Assembly: GCA_029212745.1 (NCBI GenBank)
Contig: JARGOL010000015.1
Location: forward strand, 14,306-75,351
Direction: 5' to 3'
Source: Alcanivoracaceae bacterium
Lineage (GTDB): Bacteria > Pseudomonadota > Gammaproteobacteria > Pseudomonadales > Alcanivoracaceae
Length of the DNA: 61,046 bases
In this document: positions 10,356-20,650 of the stretch, piece after piece
How the letters are laid out: each line of letters opens with the position of its first letter
How positions within the stretch are numbered: the first letter of the stretch is position 1
The notes under the pieces: model-generated
The model's input: only the letters and a program-made list of their open reading frames with translations
Databases searched by the model: none
What the model was told of the DNA's origin: nothing
Position numbers and translations under genes: made by a program

Positions 10356-11630
10356 TCAGTAGGCAGGGAAGATATCGTCCACCGTTTCCAGCGGGTAATG
10401 CGCCGGATAGCCCTTTCGCGCTACCCCGCTGTCCACCGCTGCCCGCGCCACGGCGGCCGAAACCACCCCAAGCAGGCGAGGGTCATTGGGCTTGGGAATG
10501 ATGTATTCAGGGCCGAAGCTGAGCGGCTCGCCACCATAGGACTGCACCACCACATCCGGCACCGCCTCATGCACCAGCGAGGCAATGGCCTTCACCGCCG
10601 CGATCTTCATCTCCTCGTTGATGGCGGTTGAACGCACGTCCAGCGCGCCACGGAAGATGTACGGGAAGCCGAGAACATTGTTCACCTGGTTGGGAAAATC
10701 GGAGCGCCCGGTAGCAATGATCGCGTCCGGTCGTGCGTCTCGGGCCACCTCGGGACGAATCTCCGGGTCCGGGTTGGCAAGGGCAAAGATGATCGGCTTG
10801 TCCGCCATCTTGCGAACCATATCGGCAGTGAGCATGTCAGCGCTGGACACACCGATGAACACGTCGGCACCGTCAATGGCATCGGTGAGCGTGCGCTTGT
10901 CGGTATCATTGGCCAGCGCCGCCTTGAACTGGGTCAGGTCGTCACGGCGGCTGTGAATCACACCCTTGCGGTCCAGTACCAGGATGTTTTCCTTGCGCGC
11001 GCCCATCTCGATGAGCAGGCGGATGGATGCCACACCGGCCGCGCCGGCACCGACACAGGCCACCTTGATATCCTCGATCTTCTTGCCCTGGATCTGCAGT
11101 GCATTGAGCAGCCCGGCAGCCACAACAATAGCGGTGCCATGCTGGTCATCATGGAACACCGGGATATCGCACTGCTCCTTGAGGATGCGCTCGATCTCGA
11201 AACACTCCGGCGCCTTGATGTCCTCAAGGTTGATGCCGCCGAAGGTCTTGTGAATGCGCACCACGGTGTCGATGAACGCCTGGGTATCCTCGGATTCGAC
11301 CTCGATATCGAACACATCAATGCCGGCAAACAGTTTGAACAGGATGCCCTTGCCTTCCATCACCGGCTTCGAGGCCAGGCTGCCAAGGTCACCAAGGCCG
11401 AGAATCGCCGAACCGTCGGAGATCACAGCCACCAGGTTGCCCTTGGAGGTATATCGATAGGCCAGTTCCGGCTCACGGGCAATCTCGCGAACCGGCTCGG
11501 CAACACCGGGGCTGTAGGCCAGGGTGAGGTCCTGGCTGGTGGCCGCCGGCTTGGTCACCTCGACACTGATCTTTCCCGGACGCGGTTTGGCGTGATAGTC
11601 CAGTGCCGCTTTCTTGAAATCCTCAGACAT
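10356..11630 (-). CDS. Malic enzyme (malate dehydrogenase, oxaloacetate-decarboxylating)
   Basis: Decarboxylates malate to pyruvate with reduction of NAD(P). At 424 residues it is the short bacterial form without the phosphotransacetylase-like C-terminus of MaeB. Motifs: [12 protein letters not shown] near residue 37 (catalytic Tyr region), [24 protein letters not shown] (metal-binding Asp pair), the nucleotide-binding GAGAAGVAS and ALANPDPEI. The cofactor cannot be decided with confidence from sequence. It converges on PBP1A and ends just after the shared terminator. A single gene, not obviously in an operon. Confidence 0.93.
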   Translation of the reverse strand: MSEDFKKAALDYHAKPRPGKISVEVTKPAATSQDLTLAYSPGVAEPVREIAREPELAYRYTSKGNLVAVISDGSAILGLGDLGSLASKPVMEGKGILFKLFAGIDVFDIEVESEDTQAFIDTVVRIHKTFGGINLEDIKAPECFEIERILKEQCDIPVFHDDQHGTAIVVAAGLLNALQIQGKKIEDIKVACVGAGAAGVASIRLLIEMGARKENILVLDRKGVIHSRRDDLTQFKAALANDTDKRTLTDAIDGADVFIGVSSADMLTADMVRKMADKPIIFALANPDPEIRPEVARDARPDAIIATGRSDFPNQVNNVLGFPYIFRGALDVRSTAINEEMKIAAVKAIASLVHEAVPDVVVQSYGGEPLSFGPEYIIPKPNDPRLLGVVSAAVARAAVDSGVARKGYPAHYPLETVDDIFPAY

Positions 11631-11774
11631 GGATCAGACTCTCTTGGTCAGGGCCATTCTCTTCCCGGAAACCGGGCATCCAGTTAACAACCAATTGCTT
11701 TTCCAGGCTGCCGACTGTGGCGTCGGTGCCTACCCGGAGGCTGTCGTTGTCGACAATTTTCCGGGGCCAAAAAC

Positions 11775-11803
11775 GCAAAAAGCACCCGGCGGGTGCTTTT
11801 TGC
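11775..11803 (-). terminator. Terminator downstream of rpmE
   Basis: A 13-bp stem GCAAAAAGCACCC / GGGTGCTTTTTGC with a 3-base loop. On the minus strand it is followed by GCGTTTTTGG, so it ends the rpmE transcript before the malic enzyme gene. Confidence 0.85.
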
Positions 11804-11835
11804 AAGAGCTGCGACTGACTGGTTCAGCGTGCGGT

Positions 11836-12057
11836 TCAGCTCTTCTTGCTGGACCGTACCACACCAAAGCGCTGCTTGAACTTGTCAATCTGGCCACCGC
11901 TGTCCATCACCTTCTGGGTGCCGGTGTAGAACGGGTGACAGGCAGAACAAACGTCAACGTGCATGTCCTTGCACATGGTAGAACGGGTCTTGATCGTGTT
12001 CCCGCAAGAGCAGGTCACGGTGACGTCCTGGTAATCCGGATGAATATCAGCTTGCAT
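11836..12057 (-). CDS. rpmE: 50S ribosomal protein L31 (zinc-binding type)
   Basis: Large-subunit ribosomal protein at the intersubunit bridge. The 73-residue product carries all four zinc cysteines (C16, C18, C37, C40), so it is the C-plus form normally used when zinc is plentiful. I placed the start at the ATG at 12057, which has GGAGTCG upstream and gives the canonical MQADIHP N-terminus; a longer open frame to 12141 adds 28 unrelated residues. It is transcribed alone, divergent from priA, and ends in a strong terminator. Confidence 0.96.
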   Translation of the reverse strand: MQADIHPDYQDVTVTCSCGNTIKTRSTMCKDMHVDVCSACHPFYTGTQKVMDSGGQIDKFKQRFGVVRSSKKS

Positions 12058-12136
12058 TGTTCGACTCCAGTTCGTGTCGCTACCCAGGCCATGCTGGGCA
12101 CCACACATTGGCTTGCGCCGGGCAAAACGGAGCGTG

Positions 12137-12164
12137 ATCATATCAGCTTGGCGGCCGGATGCAA
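12137..12164 (-). promoter_or_regulatory. Possible sigma-70 promoter for rpmE
   Basis: On the minus strand TTGCAT (12164-12159) and TATGAT (12142-12137) are 16 bases apart. The -10 is five of six and the -35 only three of six. It lies in the 190-base rpmE-priA divergent gap. Confidence 0.4.
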
Positions 12165-12247
12165 GCCAAAATCAGGCGCTCTCGCGCCGCCCGCCGGGCA
12201 CGCTACACTGTCCGGCCCCGACACCCGTATCCAGGAAACCCGTCACC

Positions 12248-14452
12248 TTGCCAGCAGCGCAGAAACACACAGGTCAGGTACTGAAAGTGGCGGTCCCCGC
12301 GCCGCTGCCCCGGCTGTTTGACTATCTGCCGCCAGCCAATGGCAACTGGCCCCTGCCGGGCATGCGTGTGGAGGTGGAGTTTGGCCGCCGCACCCTGGTG
12401 GGTGTGGTCTGGGCCCACGCTGCGGCCGACCCGTCCAGCCCACGCCTGAAACAGGTGCGTGCCTGCCTGGACGACACGCCGGTCCTGGACGCCGACCTCA
12501 TGGCCCTGTGCCAGCACGCAGCGGATTATTACCACCATCCCATTGGCGAGGTGGTGGCCACCTGCCTGCCCAACCTGCTGCGCCAGGGCGACTCGGCGCG
12601 CATCAAGGGCGAGCTGTTCTGGCAACTCACCGATCGCGGCCAGTTCGCCGAGCCCGAGGCCCTGAGCCGGGCACCGCGCCAGCGCCAGGCCCTGGAGATC
12701 ATTCGTGAGCACAGCAGCGGCGCGCCCGCCGCCCTGCTGACCGCGCTGGACGTGCCCCGCTCCGCCCTCACCGCGCTGGAAAAGAAGGGCTGGATCAGCC
12801 TGCGCGAGCAGCAACCGGCGCAGAAACCGCACACCAGTCTGCTGGCACAGGTGCCACTGACCGCCAGCGCCGAGCAGGAAGCGGCCATTCGGGCACTGCA
12901 GAAAGCCGAGGGCTTCACGCCCTACCTGCTGGATGGCGTCACCGGCAGCGGCAAGACCGAAGTCTACCTGCAGGCGATGACGCCACTGCTCGAACAGGGC
13001 CGGCAAATCCTGGTACTGGTGCCGGAAATCGGCCTCACGCCGCAAACCGTGCGCCGCTTCGAACGGCGCTTCAATGTCCCGGTGGTGGCGCTGCATTCCG
13101 GTCTCACCGACCGCGAGCGCCTGCACGGCTGGGTGCGTGCCCGGGACGGCGAGGCACGCATCATTCTCGGCACCCGTTCCGCGGTTTTCACCCCGCTGCC
13201 CGATGCCGGCCTGATCATTGTCGACGAGGCCCATGACGGCTCCTTCAAGCAACAGGACGGTTTCCGCTACTCGGCCCGGGACCTGGCGGTGTGGCGGGCC
13301 CGCCTGCTGGACATCCCGGTGCTGCTGGGCAGCGCCACGCCCGCCCTGGAAACCCTGCAGCTGGCCCTGGACGGGCGCTACCGCCACCTGCAGCTGAACG
13401 AACGCGCCGGTGGCGCCCGCAAGCCGCAGATCAAGCTCGAGGACTGCCGCCAGCTGCCCGGCCATACACCGGTGAGCCCGCGCAGCCTGGCGGCAATCCG
13501 CGACACCCTGGCGCGCGGCGAGCAGGTGCTGGTGTTCCTCAACCGGCGTGGTTTCGCGCCGGTGATCCGTTGCCAGGACTGTGGCTGGGAAGCCACCTGC
13601 GACCGCTGCAGCACACTGATGACCTGGCATCGCGCCGCCGGGCGCCTGATCTGCCACCACTGCGACAGTCAGCGTCGCGTGCCGCCAACCTGCCCCGACT
13701 GCGGCTCCCAGGCGCTGCAGGATGCCGGCAGTGGCACGGAGAAGCTGGAGGCCGTGCTGAGCGAGTCGTTTCCGGATGACACCGTGGTGCGCATCGACCG
13801 CGACACCACCCGACGAAAGGGCAGCCTGCAAAAGGCGCTTGAGCGCATCCAGGCCGGCCAGCCGGCCATCCTCGTGGGCACCCAGATGCTGGCCAAGGGG
13901 CACCACTTCAGCAACCTGACGCTGGCGGTCATCCTGGATGCCGACGCCGGCTTCCTCAGTGCTGACTTCCGCGGGCCGGAACATGCGGGCCAGCTGATCC
14001 TGCAGGTGGCGGGACGGACCGGACGGGGCGAACGGCCGGGCACCGTGCTGATCCAGACCCGCCACCCGGACCTGCCGCTGCTGCACACCCTGCTCAAGGG
14101 AGACTACCGGCCGCTGGCCAATGCCCTGCTGGCTGACCGGCGCGCCATCGGCCTGCCGCCGTTTGGCTACCTGGCCATGTTCCGGGCCGAGTCACCGCGG
14201 CGCGAAGATGCCGAATCCCTGCTCGAGACCCTGGCCGACCTGCTGGCGGACTGCCCGGTACAGACCATGGGCCCGATCCCGGCGCCACTGGAGCGGCGCC
14301 AGGGACGCTACCGGTTCCAGCTGCTGGTGCTGTCCAGCCTCCGGCCGACCCTGCACCAGACACTCGAGCAGGCGCTGGCCTGCCTGCGCGACATGCCCGA
14401 AGCGCGCCGCTGCCGCTGGCAGCTGGATGTGGACCCCCTGGACATGCTGTAA
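12248..14452 (+). CDS. priA: Primosomal protein N' (replication restart helicase PriA)
   Basis: A 3'-to-5' DNA helicase that recognises stalled forks and reloads the replisome. It shows the N-terminal 3'-DNA-binding fold (VPAPLPRLFDYLPP), Walker A GVTGSGKTE (Lys236), the DEAH box near residue 326, and the eight-cysteine zinc region (CQDCGWEATCDRC...CHHC...CPDCG) within the helicase core. I chose the TTG at 12248 (734 residues), which has AGGAA upstream and gives a length close to E. coli PriA. The frame extends to 12074 but that part has no PriA similarity. The exact start is uncertain by a few codons. Confidence 0.94.
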   Translation: MPAAQKHTGQVLKVAVPAPLPRLFDYLPPANGNWPLPGMRVEVEFGRRTLVGVVWAHAAADPSSPRLKQVRACLDDTPVLDADLMALCQHAADYYHHPIGEVVATCLPNLLRQGDSARIKGELFWQLTDRGQFAEPEALSRAPRQRQALEIIREHSSGAPAALLTALDVPRSALTALEKKGWISLREQQPAQKPHTSLLAQVPLTASAEQEAAIRALQKAEGFTPYLLDGVTGSGKTEVYLQAMTPLLEQGRQILVLVPEIGLTPQTVRRFERRFNVPVVALHSGLTDRERLHGWVRARDGEARIILGTRSAVFTPLPDAGLIIVDEAHDGSFKQQDGFRYSARDLAVWRARLLDIPVLLGSATPALETLQLALDGRYRHLQLNERAGGARKPQIKLEDCRQLPGHTPVSPRSLAAIRDTLARGEQVLVFLNRRGFAPVIRCQDCGWEATCDRCSTLMTWHRAAGRLICHHCDSQRRVPPTCPDCGSQALQDAGSGTEKLEAVLSESFPDDTVVRIDRDTTRRKGSLQKALERIQAGQPAILVGTQMLAKGHHFSNLTLAVILDADAGFLSADFRGPEHAGQLILQVAGRTGRGERPGTVLIQTRHPDLPLLHTLLKGDYRPLANALLADRRAIGLPPFGYLAMFRAESPRREDAESLLETLADLLADCPVQTMGPIPAPLERRQGRYRFQLLVLSSLRPTLHQTLEQALACLRDMPEARRCRWQLDVDPLDML

Positions 14453-14521
14453 CACCCGACAGGCAGCAAAGCGCAATAATTTGCCGTACAATCGCGCCCC
14501 AATCAGGCAACCGATCCCGTC

Positions 14522-16264
14522 ATGAAAGCTCGCATCCAGTCGCTCGTTGAATCCGCCCTGGCCGATCTGCGCCAACAGGGTGTCCTGCCCGCCGACCTGC
14601 AACGCCCGGTACACGTGGAGCGCACCCGCGACCGCAGCCATGGCGACTTTGCCACCAACATCGTCATGATGCTGGCCAAGCCGGCCGGCCTGAAACCCCG
14701 CGAGCTGGCCGACAAGCTGGTCCAGGCACTGCCGCAGGACAGTGCCGTGACCAAGGTGGAGATCGCCGGCCCGGGCTTCATCAATTTCTTCCAGGCAGAC
14801 AGCTTTCTCAGCGACCAGCTTGGCGCCGCACTGGCAGACGACCACCTCGGGGTAACCCCGGCCAGCCCGGCGCAGACCATCGTGGTGGACTACTCCTCGC
14901 CCAACCTGGCCAAGGAGATGCACGTCGGCCACCTGCGCTCCACCATCATCGGTGATGCGGTGGTGCGGGCGCTGGGTTTTCTCGGCCACCGGGTCATCCG
15001 GCAGAATCACGTTGGCGACTGGGGCACACAGTTCGGCATGCTGCTTGCCTATCTGGAGGAGCAACCTGACGGCGACGCCAGCGACGAGCTGGCCGATCTG
15101 GAAAATTTCTACCGCGCCGCCAAACAGCGCTTTGACGAATCCGCCACATTCGCCGACCGGGCCCGCGCCCTGGTGGTCCAGCTGCAATCCGGTGACAGTC
15201 ACTGCCTCGCCTTGTGGAAACGCTTCAACAGCATTTCCCTGGATCACTGCTTTGCTGTTTATGAGCGTCTCGGCGTCAGCCTGACACGCGATGATGTCCG
15301 TGGTGAAAGCGCCTACAACAACGAGCTTGCCGACATAGTCGCCGTGCTCGCCGACAAGGGCATGCTCACTGAAAGCGACGGCGCGCGCTGTGTGTTCCTG
15401 GACCAGTTCCGCAACAAGCAGGGCGACCCCCTGCCGGTGATCGTGCAGAAGGCAGACGGCGGTTACCTGTACGCGACCACCGATCTGGCGGCGTTGCGTT
15501 ATCGTGCCGGCACCCTGGCTGCTGATCGCATCCTCTACTTTGTCGACCAGCGCCAGGCCCTGCACTTCGACCAGGTATTCAGCGTGGCGCGCCAGGCCGG
15601 CTTCGTTGGCGAGGCAGTCGACCTGGCGCACATGGGCTTTGGCACCATGAATGGCCCGGACGGCAAACCGTTCAAGACCCGCAGCGGTGGCACGGTAAAA
15701 CTGGTGGAGCTGCTCGACGAGGCGGAACAAAAAGCCCTGCAGCTGGTCTCTGCAAAGAACCCGGACCTGTCGCAGCAAGAGCTGGCACAGATTGCGCGCA
15801 CCGTCGGCATCGCTTCAGTGAAGTATGCCGACCTGTCCAAGCACCGCAGCAGTGACTACATCTTCGATCTTGAGCGCATGCTCAGCTTCGAAGGCAACAC
15901 CGCGCCTTACCTGTTGTACGCTTATACGCGGGTAGCCAGCGTTTTCCGCAAGGCCGGGCTGGACCCGCAAACACTGGATGCGCCGTTACGCCTGCAGGAA
16001 GACCAGGAACAGGCACTGGGCAACCATCTGTCACAGTTTGCGGAAACACTGGCACTGGTGGCCGACAAGGGTGAACCGCACCTGCTGTGCACCTACCTGT
16101 ATGAACTGGCCGGGCTGTTCTCCAGCTTTTATGAGCATTGCCCGATCCTGTCAGCACAGGACGATGACACCCGGGACAGCCGGTTGCAGCTGGCATGGCT
16201 GACAGCGCGGACCCTCAAGCAGGGCCTTGCATTGCTTGGCATCGAGACACTGGAGCGAATGTAA
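14522..16264 (+). CDS. argS: Arginyl-tRNA synthetase
   Basis: Class I synthetase charging tRNA-Arg. The 580 residues include the Arg-specific N-terminal domain ([14 protein letters not shown]), the HVGH signature (residues 134-137), and an all-helical anticodon domain at the C-terminus. As in other ArgS proteins there is no classical KMSKS; the loop reads [16 protein letters not shown] -10-like element lies at 14487-14492 but no clear -35 was seen. Its stop overlaps the start of the SPOR-domain gene in TAATG. Confidence 0.96.
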   Translation: MKARIQSLVESALADLRQQGVLPADLQRPVHVERTRDRSHGDFATNIVMMLAKPAGLKPRELADKLVQALPQDSAVTKVEIAGPGFINFFQADSFLSDQLGAALADDHLGVTPASPAQTIVVDYSSPNLAKEMHVGHLRSTIIGDAVVRALGFLGHRVIRQNHVGDWGTQFGMLLAYLEEQPDGDASDELADLENFYRAAKQRFDESATFADRARALVVQLQSGDSHCLALWKRFNSISLDHCFAVYERLGVSLTRDDVRGESAYNNELADIVAVLADKGMLTESDGARCVFLDQFRNKQGDPLPVIVQKADGGYLYATTDLAALRYRAGTLAADRILYFVDQRQALHFDQVFSVARQAGFVGEAVDLAHMGFGTMNGPDGKPFKTRSGGTVKLVELLDEAEQKALQLVSAKNPDLSQQELAQIARTVGIASVKYADLSKHRSSDYIFDLERMLSFEGNTAPYLLYAYTRVASVFRKAGLDPQTLDAPLRLQEDQEQALGNHLSQFAETLALVADKGEPHLLCTYLYELAGLFSSFYEHCPILSAQDDDTRDSRLQLAWLTARTLKQGLALLGIETLERM

Positions 16265-16833
16265 TGGCGAAGAACACCTCTCGCCGCGGCGCCAGTCGCG
16301 GCAGCAGCGAGCGCCAGGTGCCCGGCTGGGTATGGCTGTTTACCGGCGTGGTACTGGGCCTGTTCATCAACTTCCTCTACCACCTTGCCACCCTGCAGGC
16401 GGACACGTCGAATCCTCGGGTCGCCGCCACCGACACCACGGAACAGCAGCCCGCCAGCGAGGATGACGAGCCGGTGTTCGACTTCTACGCGGTGCTGCCG
16501 CAGATGGAAGTGATCGTACCCAAGTCGGAACAGGACGGCAGCGAGGAACGGCCGAGCGCCGGCGCCGGCAGCCTTGAGCACCGTCACGACGAACAATACC
16601 TGCTCCAGGCCGGCAGCTTCCGCAGCGCGGGCGACGCCGACAAGCGCCGCGCGGCGCTGATCCTGCAAGGCTACGACGTCCGCGTCCAGGGCGTGAAACT
16701 GGATTCCGGTGACACCTGGCACCGCGTCATGGTGGGACCGTTCGACAACGCCAATGCCATGCACCGGGCCCAGGACAAGCTGGTCACTGCCGGCATCGAG
16801 ACCCTGCCCATCAAGGTCAAGAAAGAAGGCTGA
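16264..16833 (+). CDS. ftsN: SPOR-domain inner-membrane protein, FtsN-like
   Basis: A 189-residue bitopic protein: a basic N-terminus (RRGASRG), one membrane helix (about 24-42), a low-complexity linker rich in Asp, Glu and Ser, then a C-terminal SPOR domain (about 110-185: YLLQAGSFRSAGDADKRRAALILQG ... WHRVMVGPFDNANAM). SPOR domains bind denuded glycan at the septum, so a role in division is expected. The argS-ftsN-hslV order is common in gammaproteobacteria. The protein is shorter than E. coli FtsN and the FtsA-binding basic tail is brief, so assignment to FtsN rather than another SPOR protein rests partly on position. Confidence 0.8.
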   Translation: MAKNTSRRGASRGSSERQVPGWVWLFTGVVLGLFINFLYHLATLQADTSNPRVAATDTTEQQPASEDDEPVFDFYAVLPQMEVIVPKSEQDGSEERPSAGAGSLEHRHDEQYLLQAGSFRSAGDADKRRAALILQGYDVRVQGVKLDSGDTWHRVMVGPFDNANAMHRAQDKLVTAGIETLPIKVKKEG

Positions 16834-16926
16834 CGCCTGCCTGCAGGCACAGACCTGTGCCCATGCCTTGAATCGGGTCCAGTCGCCCCCATCCAGTCCT
16901 TTCATCTCAGCCCAGGGAGAGCCGCC

Positions 16927-17451
16927 GTGACAACGATCGTATCCGTGCGCCGCAACAACCAGGTAGTGATTGCCGGCGATGGCCAGGTATCACTGGGAAA
17001 CACCGTCATGAAGGGCAATGCCCGCAAGGTGCGCCGCCTGTTCCACAACAAGGTCATTGCCGGCTTCGCCGGTGGCACCGCTGATGCGTTCACCCTGTTC
17101 GAACGCTTCGAAGCCCAGCTCGAGCAACACCAGGGCCAGCTGGTACGGGCCGCCGTCGAGCTGGCCAAGGACTGGCGCACCGATCGCGCCCTGCGGCGTC
17201 TCGAGGCGTTGCTGGCAGTGGCCAACCAGGATGCTTCGCTGATCATTACCGGTAACGGCGATGTGATCGAACCGGAGCAGGACCTGATCGCCATTGGCTC
17301 CGGTGGCCCCTACGCCCAGGCCGCCGCCACCGCGCTGCTCAACAATACCGATCTGGACGCCCGGAATATCGCCGAGAAAGCACTTACCATCGCTGGCGAT
17401 ATCTGTGTCTTCACCAACCAGCAACACACTGTGGAAGAGCTGAGCTGGTAA
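16927..17451 (+). CDS. hslV: ATP-dependent protease peptidase subunit HslV
   Basis: Proteasome-beta-like Thr peptidase that forms double hexamers and is gated by HslU. The 174-residue product reads TTIVSVRRN after the initiator, so the catalytic N-terminal Thr is exposed once Met is removed. [16 protein letters not shown] and [18 protein letters not shown] are near-invariant in the family. The start is GTG with AGGGAGA upstream. It is followed 26 bases later by hslU, its partner. Confidence 0.97.
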   Translation: MTTIVSVRRNNQVVIAGDGQVSLGNTVMKGNARKVRRLFHNKVIAGFAGGTADAFTLFERFEAQLEQHQGQLVRAAVELAKDWRTDRALRRLEALLAVANQDASLIITGNGDVIEPEQDLIAIGSGGPYAQAAATALLNNTDLDARNIAEKALTIAGDICVFTNQQHTVEELSW

Positions 17452-17477
17452 CCCCCGTTTTTCCCAAAGGACGCATC

Positions 17478-18803
17478 ATGGCCGACCTCACCCCCCGAGA
17501 AATTGTCACCGAGCTGAACCGCCATATTGTTGGCCAGGAGCAGGCCAAGCGCGCCGTTGCCCTGGCCCTGCGCAACCGCTGGCGCCGCATGCAGTTGAAC
17601 GAGGAACTGCGCGGCGAAGTGATGCCAAAGAATATCCTCATGATCGGCCCCACTGGCGTCGGCAAGACCGAGATCGCCCGTCGCCTGGCACGCCTGGCAA
17701 ATGCCCCTTTCATCAAGGTGGAAGCAACCAAGTTCACGGAAGTCGGATACGTTGGCCGTGATGTGGAAAGCATTATTCGCGACCTGATGGAAACCGCCAT
17801 AAAACTGCTGCGTGAGCAAGAGATGCGCAAGCAGCACCAGCGCGCTGAAGACGCCGCCGAGGATCGCATCCTCGATGCCCTTCTGCCGCCTGCCCGCGGC
17901 GAGGAAAGCAGCGACTCGGCCACACGCCAGACCTTCCGCAAGAAACTGCGCCAGGGCGAGCTGGACGAGCGCGAGATTGACATCGAGGTGGCCGAACAGA
18001 AGCCGGGCGTAGAGATCATGACGCCGCCCGGCATGGAAGAAATGACCAGCCAGCTGCAGCAGATGTTCTCCAACCTTGGCAGCGGCAAACGCAAACCCAA
18101 GAAGCTCAAGATCCGGGATGCCATGCGCCTGCTTCGCGACGAAGAAGCCGCACGGCTGGTGAACGAGGACGAGCTGAAGGGCCGTGCTGTGGACCTGGTG
18201 GAGCAGTCCGGCATTGTCTTCATCGACGAGATCGACAAGGTGGCCAAACGAGGGGACACCAGCGGCACCGATGTCAGCCGCGAAGGCGTGCAGCGAGACC
18301 TGCTGCCGCTCATCGAAGGCAGCACCGTCAATACCAAGTACGGCATGGTCAAGACCGACCACATCCTGTTTATCGCCTCAGGCGCTTTCCACCTGTCACG
18401 GCCCAGCGACCTGATCCCCGAGCTGCAGGGCCGGCTACCCATCCGGGTGGAGCTGGAGGCCCTCAGCCCCGGCGACTTCAAGCGCATCCTGACGGAACCT
18501 AATGCCTCCCTCACCGAGCAGTACAAGGCACTGCTTGCCACCGAGGGCCTGAAGGTGGAATTCACCGAAGACTGCATCACGCGCCTGGCCGAGGTTGCCT
18601 GGCAGGTGAACGAGAAGACCGAGAACATCGGCGCCCGGCGCCTGCACACGGTGCTGGAAAAACTGCTGGAGGAAATCAGTTTTGATGCCGACGACCTGTC
18701 CATGCAGTACAGCGAGAAGCCGCTGGTGCTGGACGCCGCCTCGGTGGACCGCTACCTGGGCGAACTGGCCGGCGACGAGGACCTGAGCCGCTACATCCTG
18801 TGA
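17478..18803 (+). CDS. hslU: ATP-dependent protease ATPase subunit HslU
   Basis: AAA+ unfoldase that feeds substrates to HslV. The 441 residues contain Walker [10 protein letters not shown] (about 57-65), the GYVGRD pore loop, an intermediate domain (about 110-240, charged and helical), Walker B VFIDEIDK, a sensor region and the C-terminal DLSRYIL tail that inserts into HslV. AAGGA precedes the ATG. HslU substrates in other bacteria include the SulA division inhibitor. Confidence 0.97.
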   Translation: MADLTPREIVTELNRHIVGQEQAKRAVALALRNRWRRMQLNEELRGEVMPKNILMIGPTGVGKTEIARRLARLANAPFIKVEATKFTEVGYVGRDVESIIRDLMETAIKLLREQEMRKQHQRAEDAAEDRILDALLPPARGEESSDSATRQTFRKKLRQGELDEREIDIEVAEQKPGVEIMTPPGMEEMTSQLQQMFSNLGSGKRKPKKLKIRDAMRLLRDEEAARLVNEDELKGRAVDLVEQSGIVFIDEIDKVAKRGDTSGTDVSREGVQRDLLPLIEGSTVNTKYGMVKTDHILFIASGAFHLSRPSDLIPELQGRLPIRVELEALSPGDFKRILTEPNASLTEQYKALLATEGLKVEFTEDCITRLAEVAWQVNEKTENIGARRLHTVLEKLLEEISFDADDLSMQYSEKPLVLDAASVDRYLGELAGDEDLSRYIL

Positions 18804-18925
18804 CAGCCTGCACGAGCGTCCCGCCCCTGGCGGCGGGCGTTTGCCGCGGCCGCAACGTCATGCTTTGATACGCGCACATCCCGCCAAGGCGGGGCTGAAT
18901 ATCAACGTATGACAGGTGATTTCCC

Positions 18926-20062
18926 GTGTCCCGAATTTATCCCGATATCGACCCGGACGGCTTGCTGGAATACTCGGTGGTATTCACCGACCGCTCGCTG
19001 AACCACATGTCACAGGCATTCCAGGGCGTGATGCGCGACATCTCCTCGACCCTGAAGTCGGTGTATCGCAGTGATGCCGTGGTCGTCGTACCTGGCGGCG
19101 GCAGCTTTGCCATGGAAGCCGTGGCGCGCCAGTTTGCCCAGGACCAGCACTGCCTGGTGATCCGCAATGGCTGGTTCAGTTACCGCTGGACACAGATCTT
19201 CGAGATGGGCCGCCTGCCCGCTTGCGAAACTGTCCTAAAGGCAAAACCGGAGAGCCAGGCGGTGGATGCCCCGTGGCGGCCCGCGGCCCTGCAGGACGTG
19301 CTTGATACGATTGCCCGGGACAAGCCGGCGGTGGTGTTTGCCCCGCATGTGGAAACATCCTCGGGCATGATCCTGCCGGATGACTACCTGCGCGCCGTGG
19401 CTGACGCCATCCATGCCGTTGGCGGCCTGTTCGTGCTCGACTGCGTGGCGTCCGGCTGCGTCTGGGTGGACATGGCCGACATTGGCGTCGACGTGCTCAT
19501 CAGCGCACCGCAGAAAGGCTGGAGCAGCTCGCCCTGTGCCGGCCTGGTGATGCTGTCAGCGCGTGCCCTGGCGCGTCTGGAGGAGACCACCAGCAGCAGC
19601 TTCGCGGCAGACCTCAAACGCTGGCACCTGATCATGCAGGCCTATGAAAACGGTGGCCACGCCTACCACGCCACCATGCCCACGGACGGCCTGGCGCGGT
19701 TCGCCACCATGATGCACGAGACCCTTGATTTTGGCCTCGACGCCGCCCGCGACGCGCAATGGGCGCTGGGCCGCAGTGTTCGCGAGCTGATGCAGGAATC
19801 CGGCTTCCCCAGTGTGGCCGGCGAAGGCTTCCAGGCACCCGGCGTGGTGGTCAGCCACACCCGCGATGATGGCCTGCACAAGGGCGCACGGTTCATTGCC
19901 GAGGGCCTGCAGACAGCGGCTGGCGTGCCGCTGATGTGTGACGAACCCGACGCCTTCAAGAGCTTCCGGGTGGGCCTGTTCGGGCTCGACAAGCTGGGCA
20001 ATGTGGCACGTACCCGAGACAACCTGGCCGGCGCCCTCGAGGCAATCAGCAAGGATCAGTGA
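18926..20062 (+). CDS. Class V aminotransferase-family PLP enzyme
   Basis: A fold-type I pyridoxal-phosphate enzyme of 378 residues. The PLP lysine is K197 in SAPQKGWSSSP. D172 (LDCVAS) is placed to bind the pyridine nitrogen, and VPGGGSFAMEA near residue 55 contacts the phosphate. This pattern matches the alanine-glyoxylate / serine-pyruvate aminotransferase branch, but the substrate cannot be read from sequence and no pathway neighbours help. The start is GTG with AGGTGA upstream. It stands alone after hslU and its 3' end overlaps the convergent Fur-controlled gene by seven bases. Confidence 0.85.
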   Translation: MSRIYPDIDPDGLLEYSVVFTDRSLNHMSQAFQGVMRDISSTLKSVYRSDAVVVVPGGGSFAMEAVARQFAQDQHCLVIRNGWFSYRWTQIFEMGRLPACETVLKAKPESQAVDAPWRPAALQDVLDTIARDKPAVVFAPHVETSSGMILPDDYLRAVADAIHAVGGLFVLDCVASGCVWVDMADIGVDVLISAPQKGWSSSPCAGLVMLSARALARLEETTSSSFAADLKRWHLIMQAYENGGHAYHATMPTDGLARFATMMHETLDFGLDAARDAQWALGRSVRELMQESGFPSVAGEGFQAPGVVVSHTRDDGLHKGARFIAEGLQTAAGVPLMCDEPDAFKSFRVGLFGLDKLGNVARTRDNLAGALEAISKDQ

Positions 20063-20526
20063 CGGCGCTGGTGCGCCACCGGTGCCGGCAACGTTGCCGG
20101 CACCAGCGGCAGATTCAGGTAACGGCCGAAAAAGGCGTCATGACGACCATCATCCAGCAACACGGCCATGCATTCCCGGCTCCAGCCGGCCACGCGCCGG
20201 TCGCCCAGGGTCAGGCCCAGGTGACGGAATGCGGTGGCCAGCACCGTGGCGGCCTTGTCGGACTCCCCCATGGCGGTCAGCAGCCGGGCCGCGTAAATGG
20301 CCGACAGGCACAGCTTGGTAGCCACGGGCCGGGCATGGAATCCCTGCCGTGCGGCGAGACTGCACATCAGGTCGAGGCCGCAACCACTGTATGACACCGC
20401 CCGGGCATGCTCATCCATGGCACTGCATAACGCCGCTTCATTCATCCAGCGCAACCACAGATCAAGCAGCTCGGTGCGCGGACGGCAGACGAGCTGCTCA
20501 CGGTGACGCGGGCAAAGGAACAACAT
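20056..20526 (-). CDS. Unknown protein under a Fur-type promoter
   Basis: A 156-residue soluble, mostly helical protein that I do not recognise. It opens with MLFLCPRHREQLVC, contains further cysteines (ALCSAM, SGCGLDLMCSLAARQG), then a segment that could form helical-repeat pairs (AIYAARLLTAMGESDKAATVLATAFRHLGLTLGD). No signal peptide or membrane helix is visible. A strong AGGAGG precedes the ATG at 20526. A Fur-box-like 15-mer fills the spacer of its promoter, so synthesis during iron starvation is inferred. Small uncharacterised proteins occur in the Fur-regulated fumC-sodA operon of Pseudomonas; a link to these is only a suggestion. Confidence 0.75.
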   Translation of the reverse strand: MLFLCPRHREQLVCRPRTELLDLWLRWMNEAALCSAMDEHARAVSYSGCGLDLMCSLAARQGFHARPVATKLCLSAIYAARLLTAMGESDKAATVLATAFRHLGLTLGDRRVAGWSRECMAVLLDDGRHDAFFGRYLNLPLVPATLPAPVAHQRRH

Positions 20527-20564
20527 GGGACCTCCTCGGCAAAGGCGCTGACAGGAAGCAACAC

Positions 20565-20592
20565 ATTAAACGATAACCATTATCATTTGCAA
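20565..20592 (-). promoter_or_regulatory. Sigma-70 promoter with a Fur box in its spacer
   Basis: On the minus strand TTGCAA (20592-20587) and TTTAAT (20570-20565) are 16 bases apart. The spacer at 20585-20571 matches the 7-1-7 Fur consensus TGATAATnATTATCA at 12 of 14 positions (plus strand CGATAACCATTATCA). Fur bound here would block RNA polymerase directly. The site is about 45 bases upstream of the 20526 start codon. Confidence 0.75.
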
Positions 20593-20614
20593 TACGATGA
20601 TCCGGCTGCGTTGC

Positions 20615-20623
20615 TGCTATCAT
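20615..20623 (+). promoter_or_regulatory. Possible extended -10 promoter for the ubiE cluster
   Basis: TGCTATCAT is an extended -10 (TGn plus five of six) 28 bases before the ATG at 20651. No good -35 is seen. The Fur box lies about 30 bases further upstream, so iron could also affect this direction; that is inference. Confidence 0.35.
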
Positions 20624-20650
20624 GCGCGCCGCCCATCAGGAGGATCCGCC

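Noticed and set aside
12203..14086. 627-codon open frame on the minus strand
   Set aside because: It is antisense to priA, whose frame has helicase motifs; long shadow frames are common in GC-rich DNA.
14192..15778. 528-codon minus-strand frame
   Set aside because: It is antisense to argS and priA and its composition lacks domain features.
16836..16870. TGCCTGCAGGCA palindrome after the ftsN-like gene
   Set aside because: There is no T run and hslV follows in the same direction, so I do not call a terminator.
17411..18703. 430-codon Ser/Arg-rich minus-strand frame
   Set aside because: It is antisense to hslU; the Ser/Arg bias is the signature of a shadow frame.
18887..18900. CCCGCCAAGGCGGG inverted repeat before the aminotransferase gene
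   Set aside because: The loop is too small and there is no T run, so it is not a supported terminator; it may be a chance palindrome.
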